From the NCBI RefSeq assembly GCF_913777625.1, contig NZ_CAJYTI010000015.1, positions 1 to 59,921 on the forward strand: DNA of 59,921 nucleotides. The letters are read 5' to 3'. The position numbers and the translations under genes were made by a program. Of this stretch, positions 46,287-54,975 are shown in pieces (position 1 is the first letter of the stretch; every line of letters begins with the position of its first letter). The notes under the pieces are model-generated. The model was not told where the DNA came from, made no database searches, and was given only the letters and a program-made list of their open reading frames with translations. This stretch comes from an uncultured Sphingomonas sp. (GTDB lineage: Bacteria; Pseudomonadota; Alphaproteobacteria; Sphingomonadales; Sphingomonadaceae).

Positions 46287-46907
46287 TCAGGCATGCGCAA
46301 AGATATCCACTTCCGGCCAGCCGGCGATGTCCAGCTCGGCGCGCCAGGGGAGGAAGTCGAAACAGGCCTGCGCCATCTCCATGCGGCCCTCGCGCTCGAG
46401 TCGCTTGTCGAGCTCGACCTTCATCGCGTGGAGGAAGCGCACGTCGGAGGCAGCATAGTCGCGCTGGGCATCGCTGAGATCCGGGCCGCCCCAGTCGGAC
46501 GATTGCTGCTGCTTCGAAATGTCGGCCCCGACCAGCTCGCGCGCCAGATCCTTGAGGCCATGGCGATCGGTATAGGTGCGCACCAGCCGCGAGGCGATCT
46601 TCGTGCAATAGACCGGCCCGGCGGTGACGCCGAGATAGAAGCGAATCGCCGCCAGATCGAATCGGGCGAAATGATAGAGCTTCAGCCGCTCGGGATCGGC
46701 CAGCACCGCGCGCAGGTTCGGCGCGGCATAGTTGGACTGCGGGCCGAAGCGCACGAGATGCTCGTCGCCCGAACCATCGGAGAGCTGGACCAGGCACAGC
46801 CGGTCGCGCGGCGTGATCAGGCCCATCGTCTCGGTGTCGACGGCGATGGCGGCGCCGGGCGCGAACACGCCCTCCGGCAGATCTTCTTCGTGAAAATGGA
46901 CGGTCAT
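46287..46907 (-). CDS. rnd: Ribonuclease D, short form
   Basis: A 206-residue 3'-5' exoribonuclease. The start at 46907 gives MTVHFHEEDLPEGVF; the sequence further upstream is not coding-like. The DEDD motifs are VDTETMGL (Exo I), LYHFARFDLAAI (Exo II) and YAASDVRFLH (Exo III, DEDDy type). The HRDC domains of E. coli RNase D are absent, as is usual in alphaproteobacteria. It is probably involved in tRNA 3' trimming and RNA turnover. It heads the lpt run on the same strand. Confidence 0.93.
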   Translation of the reverse strand: MTVHFHEEDLPEGVFAPGAAIAVDTETMGLITPRDRLCLVQLSDGSGDEHLVRFGPQSNYAAPNLRAVLADPERLKLYHFARFDLAAIRFYLGVTAGPVYCTKIASRLVRTYTDRHGLKDLARELVGADISKQQQSSDWGGPDLSDAQRDYAASDVRFLHAMKVELDKRLEREGRMEMAQACFDFLPWRAELDIAGWPEVDIFAHA

Positions 46908-47258
46908 CGCGTCCGCGTAGCGGGGTTGGCGCCGCACCTCAATGCTTTGCGTTGCCTGCACGGCCTTGCAAATCCTGATTCGCCGGATACAGCGTAGACA
47001 GCGGTGACATCCTCCCGGTTGGATCCAACCCGATCCTTTCGGCAACGCCTTCGCCATGACAAACGGCCAGGATCGTTGCCCGGCGGACACTTTCCTGCCG
47101 CAAACCGCCCGATCGCGCGATTTTCGTTCGCGCACCCTGTTTTTTTGGGGTATGACTCGGAATGTGGCGCTACGTTAGCGCCGTAAGACCTGCGTTTTTC
47201 GTCCGGCGCTCGGGTTTTGATTGGTAGTTTGAGGGCGAACCGGGAAGACGAACAGGGC
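46908..47258. other. 351-bp intergenic region, divergent leader of rnd and the cold-shock gene
   Basis: No gene is supported. It contains an AT-rich tract around 47140-47155 that could hold the cold-shock promoter (a TATGAC-like -10), and a perfect 7-bp stem hairpin GGCGCTA-CGT-TAGCGCC at 47166-47182 in what would be its leader. Confidence 0.45.
47166..47182 (+). promoter_or_regulatory. Leader hairpin upstream of the double cold-shock gene
   Basis: GGCGCTA and TAGCGCC form a perfect 7-bp stem with a CGT loop, 77 bp before the cold-shock ATG. Cold-shock genes often have structured leaders that set temperature-dependent translation; that role here is inferred. Confidence 0.4.
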
Positions 47259-48062
47259 ATGAGTTTCGATAGAGGACGTCGCGGCGAGCGCGGTGGGCGC
47301 GGCAGGGACAAGCGCGATGGTTTCGGCGACGATAACTTCGGCGGCGGCGGCTTCGGCGGCGGCTTCGAAGATCGCGGCGGCTTTGGTGGCGGCAATCGTG
47401 GCGGCTTCGGCGGCGGCGGTGGCGGTGGCTTCCGTAGCGGCGGCGGCTTCGGCGGCGGCGGTGGTGGCGGCTTCGGCGGCGGCGGTGGCGGTGGCTTCCG
47501 CGGCGGCGGCGGCGGCGGCATGCCCCCCCAGGTCATCGGCGAAGGCACCGGCGTCGTTAAGTTCTTCAACGCGCAAAAGGGCTTCGGCTTCATCGTTCGC
47601 GATGACGGCGGCGAGGATGTGTTCGTGCACATCTCAGCCGTCGAGCAGGCCGGCCTGACGGCACTGGCCGAAGGCCAGCCGCTCGGCTTCACGCTCGTCG
47701 ATCGCGGCGGTCGCATCTCGGCGACCACGCTGAAGATCGACGGCGAGCCGATGGAAGTCGTCGAGCGCGCCCCGCGCGAGCAGGGCGCTGGCGGCTTCGG
47801 CGGCGACCGCGGTGCACCGCGTGGCGGCCCGCAGCGCCAGCTGACCGGCGAGAAGGCGACCGGCACGGTCAAGTTCTTCAACGCGATGAAGGGCTTCGGC
47901 TTCATTCAGCGCGATGACGGCCAGCCCGACGCGTTCGTGCACATTTCTGCGGTTGAGCGCGCCGGCATGCCGACGCTCAACGAAGGCGACCGGCTCGAGT
48001 TCGAGCTGGAGGTCGATCGTCGCGGCAAGTACGCGGCAGTGAACCTCTCGCCGCAGCAGTAA
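47259..48062 (+). CDS. Double cold-shock-domain protein with Gly-rich N-terminal arm
   Basis: A 267-residue RNA-binding protein. Residues 1-90 are Arg/Gly-rich (RGRRGERGGRGR, then long GGGFGG runs), like eukaryotic RGG/FG low-complexity regions. Two cold-shock domains follow: one near 96-160 with RNP1 KGFGFIVRD and RNP2 VFVHIS, and one near 198-265 with KGFGFIQRD and AFVHIS. Tandem cold-shock proteins are known in alphaproteobacteria, but a 90-residue Gly-rich arm is uncommon. It probably acts as an RNA chaperone. A strong terminator follows. Confidence 0.9.
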   Translation: MSFDRGRRGERGGRGRDKRDGFGDDNFGGGGFGGGFEDRGGFGGGNRGGFGGGGGGGFRSGGGFGGGGGGGFGGGGGGGFRGGGGGGMPPQVIGEGTGVVKFFNAQKGFGFIVRDDGGEDVFVHISAVEQAGLTALAEGQPLGFTLVDRGGRISATTLKIDGEPMEVVERAPREQGAGGFGGDRGAPRGGPQRQLTGEKATGTVKFFNAMKGFGFIQRDDGQPDAFVHISAVERAGMPTLNEGDRLEFELEVDRRGKYAAVNLSPQQ

Positions 48063-48082
48063 CCCGCACGGGTGACGCAATA

Positions 48083-48118
48083 GAAAGGGGCCGGGCGGCA
48101 ACGCCCGGCCCCTTTTCT
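48083..48118 (+). terminator. Rho-independent terminator after the cold-shock gene
   Basis: GGGGCCGGGCG and CGCCCGGCCCC form an 11-bp GC stem with a GCAA tetraloop, followed by TTTTCT and preceded by AGAAA. It can act in both directions and also serves the convergent DUF4019 gene. Confidence 0.92.
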
Positions 48119-48226
48119 GTTGGAGCGACATCGCGAGCGGATCGGCGCGGTCCAGGCGCTCCAGGGCCCGGCAGCCCCGTTCGCGGCCGGCCCGCCACGG
48201 TGCGGACCGGCTGCGATCCCGCCGGA

Positions 48227-49012
48227 TCAGCGAATGAAATACCCCGCCACGCGCCAACCGTCGCTTTCGCGCACGAGGATGACGGTTTCCGTCGAATCGC
48301 TGCGCTCGGCGAAGCGCGTCCGGAACTTCAGAACCTCATACTCCGCGTCCGGTGCGCCCGGCAGCGTCCTGGTCCGCACGACCGACTCGAAGGTGCGACT
48401 GACGACCGCGCCCAGGGGCTGCCGGACCGGAGTGACCATCTCCGCCCAGCGCGCATCCCCAATCTGGCTTCGGAACATTGCCGCAGCGGTCTGCCAGCTC
48501 TCGTGCCACTTGCCCTGGTCGACCAGCGCGACCCAGGCCTTGGCAGCATCGAGGCTGGCGGGGGCCGCTTCGGCAACAGAAACGGCAGCGGGTGCCTGCG
48601 CGACGGGGCCGGACGGTGCGTGCAGCACGGTGGCGGCAACGGCGGCGATGAGCAGCGACATGATCAGCATTCCTCCACTGAGCCAGGCCAGCCGGAACGT
48701 CCGGCGCTCTGGTCGGTCGGAAAAGACCATGGGTGCACCCGCCGCCGACACCCCGAACGCCTGGTCCCCGAGATTTTGGGGGGCCGCGCCCTCGCTCTCG
48801 GCGAGCCGTCGGGCCGCCTCGCGACTGCTGGCCGCCCCCAGCTTGCGCCGCGCTTCGCGCAGACGTTCGTTGACGGTATGCACCGACAGGCCGAGCTCGC
48901 GCGCGATCGACTTGGCGTCGTGCCCGGCCAGCAGAAGGCGCAGCGTCGCCTTCTCGCGATCGGTGAGTGCGGCACGATCGCGCCGCTGCAACGCTGGTTC
49001 CCCCTCGGCCAT
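48227..49012 (-). CDS. Membrane-bound LuxR-type HTH protein with DUF4019 domain
   Basis: A 261-residue one-polypeptide regulator. An ATG at 49012 with AAGG upstream gives MAEGEPALQRRDRAALTDRE. A LuxR/GerE helix-turn-helix occupies about 15-65 (LTDREKATLRLLLAGHDAKSIARELGLSVHTVNERL...). A linker leads to one transmembrane helix (LAWLSGGMLIMSLLIAAVAATVL), and the C-terminal DUF4019 domain (AWVALVDQGKWHESWQTAA...WRVAGYFIR) lies outside the cytoplasm. The layout resembles ToxR-like signal-to-DNA proteins; the signal is unknown. Confidence 0.82.
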   Translation of the reverse strand: MAEGEPALQRRDRAALTDREKATLRLLLAGHDAKSIARELGLSVHTVNERLREARRKLGAASSREAARRLAESEGAAPQNLGDQAFGVSAAGAPMVFSDRPERRTFRLAWLSGGMLIMSLLIAAVAATVLHAPSGPVAQAPAAVSVAEAAPASLDAAKAWVALVDQGKWHESWQTAAAMFRSQIGDARWAEMVTPVRQPLGAVVSRTFESVVRTRTLPGAPDAEYEVLKFRTRFAERSDSTETVILVRESDGWRVAGYFIR

Positions 49013-49080
49013 GCCCGCCTTGTATCCAGTGGCGGGCGGCACAGCCACTCTCCGCGATTACTATACAAGAAATTTGTACT

Positions 49081-50658
49081 TCAGGTGACCAGCCGCCGCA
49101 GCCCGGCGATGGTGTCCGCTTCCGCTACGGGCTTGTCGGTGCGGATTCGCGCGATCCGGGGAAAGCGCATCGCCAGGCCGGACTTGTGCCGCTTCGATTC
49201 GTGGAGCGAATCGAACGCGACTTCCAGCACCAGCGACTTGTCGGTCTCGCGCACCGGGCCGAAACGGTTGACGGTGTGGGTGCGCACGTGCCGGTCGAGC
49301 CATTTCAGTTCTTCGTCGGTGAAGCCGAAATAGGCCTTGCCGACGGGCAGCAACTCGCCTTCTTCGGTCCAGGCGCCGAAGGTGAAGTCCGAATAGAAGC
49401 TGCTGCGCTTGCCCGAGCCGCGCTGGGCATACATCAGCACGCAGTCGGCGGTGAGCGGATCGCGCTTCCATTTGTACCACAGCCCCACCCGGCGCCCGGC
49501 GACATAGGGGGAATCGCGGCGCTTGAGCATCACGCCCTCGATCGCGGCGTCGCGGGCGCCGGCGCGAATCTCCTCCAGCGCGGCGAAATCCGGGGCGTCG
49601 ATCACGGCGGAAAGGTCGAAGCGCGCAGGGTCCAGGCGGGGAAAGAACGCCTCCAGCCGCGCGCGGCGCGCCTGCCACGGCAAGGCGCGCAGATCCCCCG
49701 CGCCGTCGAACATTATGTCGTAGAGCCGCACAAAGGCCGGGAATTCGGCGAGCGTCCTGGCCGACACCACCTTCCGCCCCAGCCGCTGCTGCAGTGCGTT
49801 GAAGCTGCCCGCCTCGCCGCCCTGCACCTCGCCCCGCACCAGCAGCTCGCCATCGAGCACGCCGGGGGTCGTGAAGCTGGCGGCAACTTCGGGAAAGCTG
49901 CGAGTGATGTCGTCGCCTGCCCGGCTATACAGCCGCGTCTCGCCGCCGGCATGGACGAGCTGGACGCGGATCCCGTCCCACTTCCACTCCGCGGCATAGT
50001 CGGCGAGGTCGACCTGCGTTTCCTCCAGCGGGTGGGCGAGCATGAAGGGGCGGAATACCGGCACGTCCTCGGCGCGCGGCTGGGCGGCGCGGCCCTCGGC
50101 CCAGTCGAACAGCAGCGCGTAGGGCGGCTGCAGCCCGTGCCAAACCTCCTCCACTGCGTCGACGTCGAGCGCGAAGGCCTGCGCCAGCGCGGTCTTGGCG
50201 AGCCGCGCCGAGATGCCGACACGCAGCGCGCCGGTTGCCAGCTTGAGCAGGGCATAGCGCTCGTCGGCCTCCAGCCGGTCGAGCATCGCCGCGAGCACCG
50301 CCGGCGCATCGGCGCGGGACAGCGCGGCCAGCGTATCGACCGCCTGCGACAGCGTGAGCGGGCCCGCATCCGGCGGGGGCACTGCCGATTCGGGCCAGAG
50401 CAACGCGATCGTCTCGGCCGAATCGCCGACGAAGTCGCGGCTCATGCCGTAGAGTACCGGATCCACTCGCGCCTCGATCATCGCCCGCAGCAGCGCCGGC
50501 TTGACCGCGGGCAGATCGAGCGTGCCGGTCAGCGCCGCCATCGCCCAGCCGCGATCGGGATCGGGTGTCGCGCGCAGATAGGCGCCGATCAGGCGGAGCT
50601 TGGCATTGCGCGAGCGGGTGTAGATCAGCCGGTCGAGCAGGTCGGCAAAGGCGCGCAT
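49081..50658 (-). CDS. ATP-dependent DNA ligase
   Basis: A 525-residue ligase. The start at 50658 begins MRAFADLLDRLIYTRSRNAK. An N-terminal helical DNA-binding domain (about 1-190) precedes the adenylation domain: motif I KWDGIR carries the nucleophilic Lys, then RLYSRAGDDIT, VLDGELLV, EGVMLKRRDSPYV and WYKWKRDP. The C-terminal OB-fold is present (SYDFTFGAW-like region, ending MRFPRIARIR). This subtype is usually encoded with the exonuclease found at 38.8 kb here. It probably serves DNA repair rather than replication. Confidence 0.93.
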   Translation of the reverse strand: MRAFADLLDRLIYTRSRNAKLRLIGAYLRATPDPDRGWAMAALTGTLDLPAVKPALLRAMIEARVDPVLYGMSRDFVGDSAETIALLWPESAVPPPDAGPLTLSQAVDTLAALSRADAPAVLAAMLDRLEADERYALLKLATGALRVGISARLAKTALAQAFALDVDAVEEVWHGLQPPYALLFDWAEGRAAQPRAEDVPVFRPFMLAHPLEETQVDLADYAAEWKWDGIRVQLVHAGGETRLYSRAGDDITRSFPEVAASFTTPGVLDGELLVRGEVQGGEAGSFNALQQRLGRKVVSARTLAEFPAFVRLYDIMFDGAGDLRALPWQARRARLEAFFPRLDPARFDLSAVIDAPDFAALEEIRAGARDAAIEGVMLKRRDSPYVAGRRVGLWYKWKRDPLTADCVLMYAQRGSGKRSSFYSDFTFGAWTEEGELLPVGKAYFGFTDEELKWLDRHVRTHTVNRFGPVRETDKSLVLEVAFDSLHESKRHKSGLAMRFPRIARIRTDKPVAEADTIAGLRRLVT

Positions 50659-50704
50659 GGAAACTAGATGGTCGTGCAGGGGCACCCGCGCTAGGGGCGA
50701 AGCG

Positions 50705-51532
50705 ATGAAGCGCCTGTTCCTTCTGCTCGCAGTCCTGGCGATCGGTATTGTTGCCCTCGGCTATGCCACCGCCACGCGCGATCCGGTGGTCCGGCGGCTG
50801 ACCCTGCATCTGCGCGACTGGCCCGCGGGCGCCGCGCCGATGCGCGTTGCGCTGATCAGCGACCTGCACGTGGCTGGCCCCGACATGCCGCCGGCGCGGC
50901 TCGCGCGGGTGGTGGCGCAGGTGAACGCGCTGCACCCCGATCTGATCCTGATCGCGGGGGACATCGAGCAGGATCGGTTCGTCTCGACGCGGATCTATGG
51001 TGCCGCGGAGGCAAGCGCGCCGCTCGCCGCGCTGCGCGCGCGCTACGGGACCGTCGCGGTGCTCGGCAACCATGATTATGTCTATGGCGTCGGATCGGAC
51101 CTGCCGCCCTATCTGGCGGCGAACGGCATCACCGTGCTGCGCAACCAGGCGGTCCGGCGCGGCGCGCTGACCATCGCCGGCGCGGACGACCTCTATCACG
51201 GCAAATTCTGGCCCGACCGGCTGACCCGTGCGGCGGCCCGCCTCCCCAAGCCGGTCGTGGTGCTCAGCCATACCCCCGACGTGGCGCCGATGCTGCCCGA
51301 CTGGTTTCCCCTCGTGCTGGCCGGCCACACCCATTGCGGCCAGATCGTGCTGCCGTTCTTCGGACCGCCGAAGACCGCGTCTCGCTATGGCCGCCGCTAT
51401 CTGTGCGGGCTGATTCGGGAGCCGGGCCGGGACGTGCTGGTCACGGCGGGCATCGGCACCAGCGGGGTGCCGCTGCGCATCGGCGCGGTGCCCGATCTGT
51501 GGCTGCTCACCTTCGACGGCGCCCCCCGCTGA
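50705..51532 (+). CDS. Membrane-anchored metallophosphoesterase (YkuE-like)
   Basis: A 275-residue protein. An N-terminal hydrophobic helix (about 4-22) anchors or exports it. The calcineurin-like motifs are complete: ISDLHV (DxH), IAGDIEQD (GD), LGNHDYV (GNHD), LSHTPD and AGHTHCGQI (GHxH). The substrate may be a lipid phosphate or phosphodiester. It is divergent from the DNA ligase gene, with 46 bp between starts. Confidence 0.9.
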   Translation: MKRLFLLLAVLAIGIVALGYATATRDPVVRRLTLHLRDWPAGAAPMRVALISDLHVAGPDMPPARLARVVAQVNALHPDLILIAGDIEQDRFVSTRIYGAAEASAPLAALRARYGTVAVLGNHDYVYGVGSDLPPYLAANGITVLRNQAVRRGALTIAGADDLYHGKFWPDRLTRAAARLPKPVVVLSHTPDVAPMLPDWFPLVLAGHTHCGQIVLPFFGPPKTASRYGRRYLCGLIREPGRDVLVTAGIGTSGVPLRIGAVPDLWLLTFDGAPR

Positions 51533-51614
51533 CCGATTCGCAAAGCTGCCTCATTTCGCAGCTAGCCTCCCCCTCCGGGCGCGGTCGTGCGCTCGCTCAG
51601 GGAGAGCCTTTCCA

Positions 51615-51935
51615 ATGAAGCTTCTTGTCGCATGCGCGCTCGCCGCGGCCTTGATCAGCCCCGCCGCGATGGCGCAGCAGACCCCGGCGCCTGCCGTGGC
51701 CCCGGCTGCCGTCGCGCCGGCCAGCAAGTTCAATCTCGACACCCCGATCGAGGCGCTGATCGCCGACGCCAAGGCCAAGGCCGTGCTCGATGCCGATCTG
51801 CCGGGCATCACCACCCATCCCGCGCTGGATCAGTTCAAGGCGATGAGCCTGCACGCGGTACAGCCCTTCTCGAACGGTGCGCTGACCGACGAGGCCCTGG
51901 CGAAGGTCGAAAAGGATCTCGCCGCGATCAAATGA
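51615..51935 (+). CDS. Small secreted hypothetical protein
   Basis: A 106-residue protein with a signal peptide (MKLLVACALAAALISPAAMA), an Ala/Pro linker and a short helical domain containing LDTPIEALIADAKAKAVLDADLPGI. GGGAGAG-type purine sequence precedes the ATG. I do not recognise a named family. It converges with dps. Confidence 0.68.
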   Translation: MKLLVACALAAALISPAAMAQQTPAPAVAPAAVAPASKFNLDTPIEALIADAKAKAVLDADLPGITTHPALDQFKAMSLHAVQPFSNGALTDEALAKVEKDLAAIK

Positions 51936-51985
51936 TGCGGCCATCGGCCGGCGCTGCCCCGCGGGCGCGCCGGCCGAATGTCGGC

Positions 51986-52480
51986 TCAGCCCTTGCGGCT
52001 GGCCTCGAACAGGAACCAGGCGCGCTCTTCGGCCTGGTCGGTCCATTCGTCGACGATACCGCTGGTGGCATTGTCCTTGGCCGCTTCCGCCGCATCCTTG
52101 ACCGCGCGGAAGCTCTCGACGAGCTTGAGATTGTCGTCGCGCAGTTCGGCGAGCATGTCGCCGGGCGCCACGAACTCCGCATCATTGTCCGAAATCGTCT
52201 GGCGGCGCGCGACGTCGCCGATCGAGCGCAGCGTGGTGTTGCCAGTCTTGCGCACGCGCTCGGCGATCGCGTCGGTCACGCCCAGGATCTGCGCCGCCTG
52301 ATCGTCGAGCAGCAGGTGATAGTCGCGGAAGTGCGGGCCCGAGACGTGCCAGTGGAAGTTCTTGGTCTTCAGGTACAGCGTGAAGCAGTCGGCCAGCGCG
52401 CTGTTCAGGGCGTCGGCGACGCTCTTGGTGTCGTTCCGGTTGAGGTCGGTCGGCGTAGCAAGGGCGGGATTTTCAGCCAT
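51986..52480 (-). CDS. dps: Dps-family DNA-binding ferritin
   Basis: A 164-residue miniferritin. The start at 52480 gives MAENPALATPTDLNRND; the upstream frame is not coding-like. The helix-bundle ferroxidase site between subunits is visible in KTKNFHWHVSGPHFRDYHLLLDDQAAQI (His, His, Asp/Glu), with AIAERVRKTGNTTLRSIGDV next. It protects DNA from oxidative damage by iron oxidation. Length is normal for the family. Confidence 0.93.
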   Translation of the reverse strand: MAENPALATPTDLNRNDTKSVADALNSALADCFTLYLKTKNFHWHVSGPHFRDYHLLLDDQAAQILGVTDAIAERVRKTGNTTLRSIGDVARRQTISDNDAEFVAPGDMLAELRDDNLKLVESFRAVKDAAEAAKDNATSGIVDEWTDQAEERAWFLFEASRKG

Positions 52481-52709
52481 GGGGTTCCTCCGAGATATTC
52501 GATTCGTGCTGATAACGATCGGCATATAGGATTGGGTTCCCGGGTGGAGCCAGCCATACGCTCGCATTATCTCGATCAGCCTCATCGACGCAGCGCATCG
52601 CAGGATGCTTGACTTTTCCACACGATTCGCGCATCCGCCTCCGCCTGTCAGCGGTGTGCTCACAAGCGCGCCGCTCTTTTCTTTTCGCACGAATCAAGGG
52701 TTCCGGGTC

Positions 52710-52877
52710 ATGGCAAAGCCGACCACCGTAAAGATCAAGCTCGTCAGCACGGCGGATACGGGCTTCTTCTATGTCACCAAGAAGAATCCGCGCACCCAGA
52801 CCGAGAAGCTGAGCTTCCGCAAGTACGATCCGGTCGTGCGCAAGCATGTCGACTTCAAGGAAGCGAAGATCAAGTAA
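52710..52877 (+). CDS. rpmG: 50S ribosomal protein L33
   Basis: A 55-residue basic ribosomal protein: [20 protein letters not shown], then [20 protein letters not shown]. It lacks the zinc-binding Cys pairs, i.e. it is the C- form. The gene starts 40 bp after a run of AT-rich sequence and is convergent with divK. Confidence 0.97.
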   Translation: MAKPTTVKIKLVSTADTGFFYVTKKNPRTQTEKLSFRKYDPVVRKHVDFKEAKIK

Positions 52878-52916
52878 TCCTGCCGGGCGCGCTGGCCGCG
52901 CCCGCACGGTTCGATC

Positions 52917-53339
52917 TTATCGCGCCGGATCCTCGCGGGGGTCCGGCGTTTTCGCTGCATCGACGTCCCCCGCCGAGGCCAGGAGCTTCTCGACCTGGTC
53001 GACGAAGCGCGCGAGCGAGATCGGCTTGGCGACATAGGAGCGCGCGCCGGCGGCGCGAATCCGCTCCTCGTCTTCATGGCTCGAATAGGCCGTCACCGCC
53101 ATGATCGGGATGCGGCCCAGCGCCGAATCCATCTGCATCTGGCGGATCAGCTCGAAGCCGGTGACGTGCGGCAGCTGCACGTCCATGATCACCAGATCGG
53201 GCTGGAAGCGCCGCGCCGCGGGCACGGCTTCGCGCCCGTCGCGGACCGGCTCGGCCTCATAGCCGTGCGCCCGCAGCAGGTCACAGAACAGCTTCAGGTT
53301 CAATTCGTTGTCCTCGACAACGAGTACTCTTTTTGGCAC
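52917..53339 (-). CDS. divK: DivK-like single-domain response regulator
   Basis: A 140-residue receiver-only protein: KRVLVVEDNELNLKLFCDLL, phosphoacceptor D53 in LVIMDVQLP, Thr in AVTAYSS and Lys in YVAKPISLARFVDQV. This matches DivK of alphaproteobacteria, which controls cell-cycle kinases such as DivJ and PleC. A C-terminal Asp/Pro-rich tail is added. The gene is divergent from the DUF3572 gene. Confidence 0.85.
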   Translation of the reverse strand: MPKRVLVVEDNELNLKLFCDLLRAHGYEAEPVRDGREAVPAARRFQPDLVIMDVQLPHVTGFELIRQMQMDSALGRIPIMAVTAYSSHEDEERIRAAGARSYVAKPISLARFVDQVEKLLASAGDVDAAKTPDPREDPAR

Positions 53340-53373
53340 GCGCTACCCTCAACTCTCCGGGGGGTGTTAGGCG

Positions 53374-53640
53374 ATGGCGGACGCAGTGACAAATCCGGAA
53401 ATGCTAGCGCTGCAGGCGCTTGTTTGGGTGCTCGGCGAATCGGGCCGGGCGAATCGCCTGCTCGACCTGACCGGCCTCGATCCCGCCACGCTGCGCGCCC
53501 GCGCCGGGGAACCCGCATTGCTCGCCGCGACGCTCGGTTTTCTCGAATCCTACGAACCCGACCTGATCGCCTGCGCCGAGGCGCTCGATCTTTCTCCGGC
53601 AGCGCTGGTCGCAGCGCGCCGGCAGCTGGAACAGGCATGA
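53374..53640 (+). CDS. DUF3572 family protein
   Basis: An 88-residue cytosolic protein with the family layout: LALQALVWVLGESGRANRLLDLTGLDPATLRARAGEPALLAATLGFLESYEPDLI. All-alpha; function unknown. It is often found next to divK in sphingomonads and relatives. It overlaps the HAD gene start by four bases (ATGA). Confidence 0.85.
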   Translation: MADAVTNPEMLALQALVWVLGESGRANRLLDLTGLDPATLRARAGEPALLAATLGFLESYEPDLIACAEALDLSPAALVAARRQLEQA

Positions 53641-54248
53641 AACCGCTTCTGATCACCGATTGCGACGAGGTGCTGCTGCACATGGTGCGCCACTTCGGCG
53701 AATGGCTGGGCGAGACCCACGACATCGATTTCGCGCTGAACGGCAGCGACTTCGCCGAGTCGATGCGCCGCCGCAGCGACGGCAGCACGGTGGCGACGCC
53801 GGAAATGTGGGCGCTGCTCGACGGCTTCTTCCCCGCCGAGATGGAACGCCAGACGCTGGTGCCGCACGCCCGCGAGGCGCTGGGCCGGATCGCCGAGGTG
53901 GCGGACATCGTCGTCCTCACCAACCTGCAGGACCATTGCCGCGACCACCGCATCACCCAGCTGGCGACTCACGGCATCGTCCACCGGGTGGAGTGCAACC
54001 AGGGCGGCAAGGGCGTGCCGGTGGCGAAGCTGGTGGAAGAGCATGGCGCCCCGGTCGCAGTGTTCGTCGACGACCTCCCCGTGCACCACGAATCGGTCGC
54101 CCAGCATGCGCCCGACGTGTTCCGCCTGCACATGGTGGCCGAGCCCGGCCTCGCCCCCAAGGTGCCCCCCGCCCCCCACGCCCATGCCCGGATCGACGAC
54201 TGGCGCGCGGCGGAGACGTGGATCCTGGAGCGCTTCGCCCAGGCCTGA
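53637..54248 (+). CDS. HAD-superfamily hydrolase
   Basis: A 203-residue phosphatase-type protein. The nucleophile motif is LLITDCDEVLLHM (D8, D10), motif II is VVLTNLQD (Thr), and motif IV is VAVFVDDLPVHHESV. The Lys of motif III is plausibly in KGVPVAKLVEEHG. The substrate is unknown. It is translationally coupled to the DUF3572 gene. Confidence 0.85.
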   Translation: MKPLLITDCDEVLLHMVRHFGEWLGETHDIDFALNGSDFAESMRRRSDGSTVATPEMWALLDGFFPAEMERQTLVPHAREALGRIAEVADIVVLTNLQDHCRDHRITQLATHGIVHRVECNQGGKGVPVAKLVEEHGAPVAVFVDDLPVHHESVAQHAPDVFRLHMVAEPGLAPKVPPAPHAHARIDDWRAAETWILERFAQA

Positions 54249-54292
54249 GCGCGCCCCTTGACCCTGCTCCCGGCCGGTGGTTGGGTCGCGCC

Positions 54293-54757
54293 ATGACCAC
54301 TGCCATCGATCGCAAGCTCGCCGAGCTTGGCCTCGCCCTTCCCGAGGCCGCCGCTCCCGTCGCCGCCTATGTTCCGGTCGTCGAGGCCGGCGGGCTGCTC
54401 CACGTCTCCGGGCAGCTGCCGTTCAAGGACGGCGCGCTGATGACCGGCCGCCTGGGGGACGACCGCGACATCGCTTTCGGCACCGAGGCGGCGCAGCGTT
54501 GCGGGCTGATGCTCGTCGCGCAGATCAAGAAGGCGCTCGACGGCGACCTCAGCCGGGTGAAGCGCGTGGTGAAGCTGGGCGTGTTCGTGAACTCGACGGC
54601 CGAGTTCACCGATCAGCCCAAGGTCGCCAACGGCGCGTCCGAGCTGATGCAGGCGCTGTTCGGCGAAGCCGGCCGCCACGCCCGCAGCGCCGTCGGTGTC
54701 GCCACGCTGCCGCTGGGCGCCGCCGTGGAAGTCGACGCGATCTTCCAGCTTGCCTGA
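54293..54757 (+). CDS. ridA: RidA family (YjgF/YER057c/UK114) protein
   Basis: A 154-residue protein of the RidA-like longer subgroup: LLHVSGQLPFKDG, CGLMLVAQIKKALDGDLSRVKRVVKLGVFVNSTAEF and HARSAVGVATLPLGAAVEVDAIF. The conserved Arg (HARSAVG) and Glu (VEVDA) of the imine-hydrolysing pocket are visible. Family enzymes hydrolyse reactive 2-aminoacrylate-type imines. It lies 44 bp after the HAD gene. Confidence 0.9.
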   Translation: MTTAIDRKLAELGLALPEAAAPVAAYVPVVEAGGLLHVSGQLPFKDGALMTGRLGDDRDIAFGTEAAQRCGLMLVAQIKKALDGDLSRVKRVVKLGVFVNSTAEFTDQPKVANGASELMQALFGEAGRHARSAVGVATLPLGAAVEVDAIFQLA

Positions 54758-54765
54758 TCCCGATG

Positions 54766-54790
54766 CCCTGCCCGGTATGTCCGGGCAGGG
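54766..54790 (+). terminator. Stem-loop after ridA
   Basis: CCCTGCCCGG and CCGGGCAGGG form a perfect 10-bp stem with a TATGT loop. There is no clear T tract, only CTGTGTCTT downstream, so it is either a weak intrinsic terminator or an RNA-stability hairpin. Confidence 0.5.
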
Positions 54791-54975
54791 CTGTGTCTTC
54801 CCGGCAACAGTTTATAACAAACCATTGCTCGGTTCCGCGAATATTGTTGTGCGGCGCGGCATATATCGGGCAATCTTTGTTTGCCGGTCGGAAGTCGCCG
54901 GGCCGCAGAGCCCTTTCATATGCGATGCCGACGGCAGCAGGCGGAAAACCTTTAGTTGCAAATGAAAGGGATTCC

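Noticed and set aside
46904..47905. A Pro/Lys-rich 330-codon frame opposite the cold-shock gene
   Set aside because: It is the reverse complement of the Gly-rich arm; the cold-shock domains on the plus strand are unmistakable.
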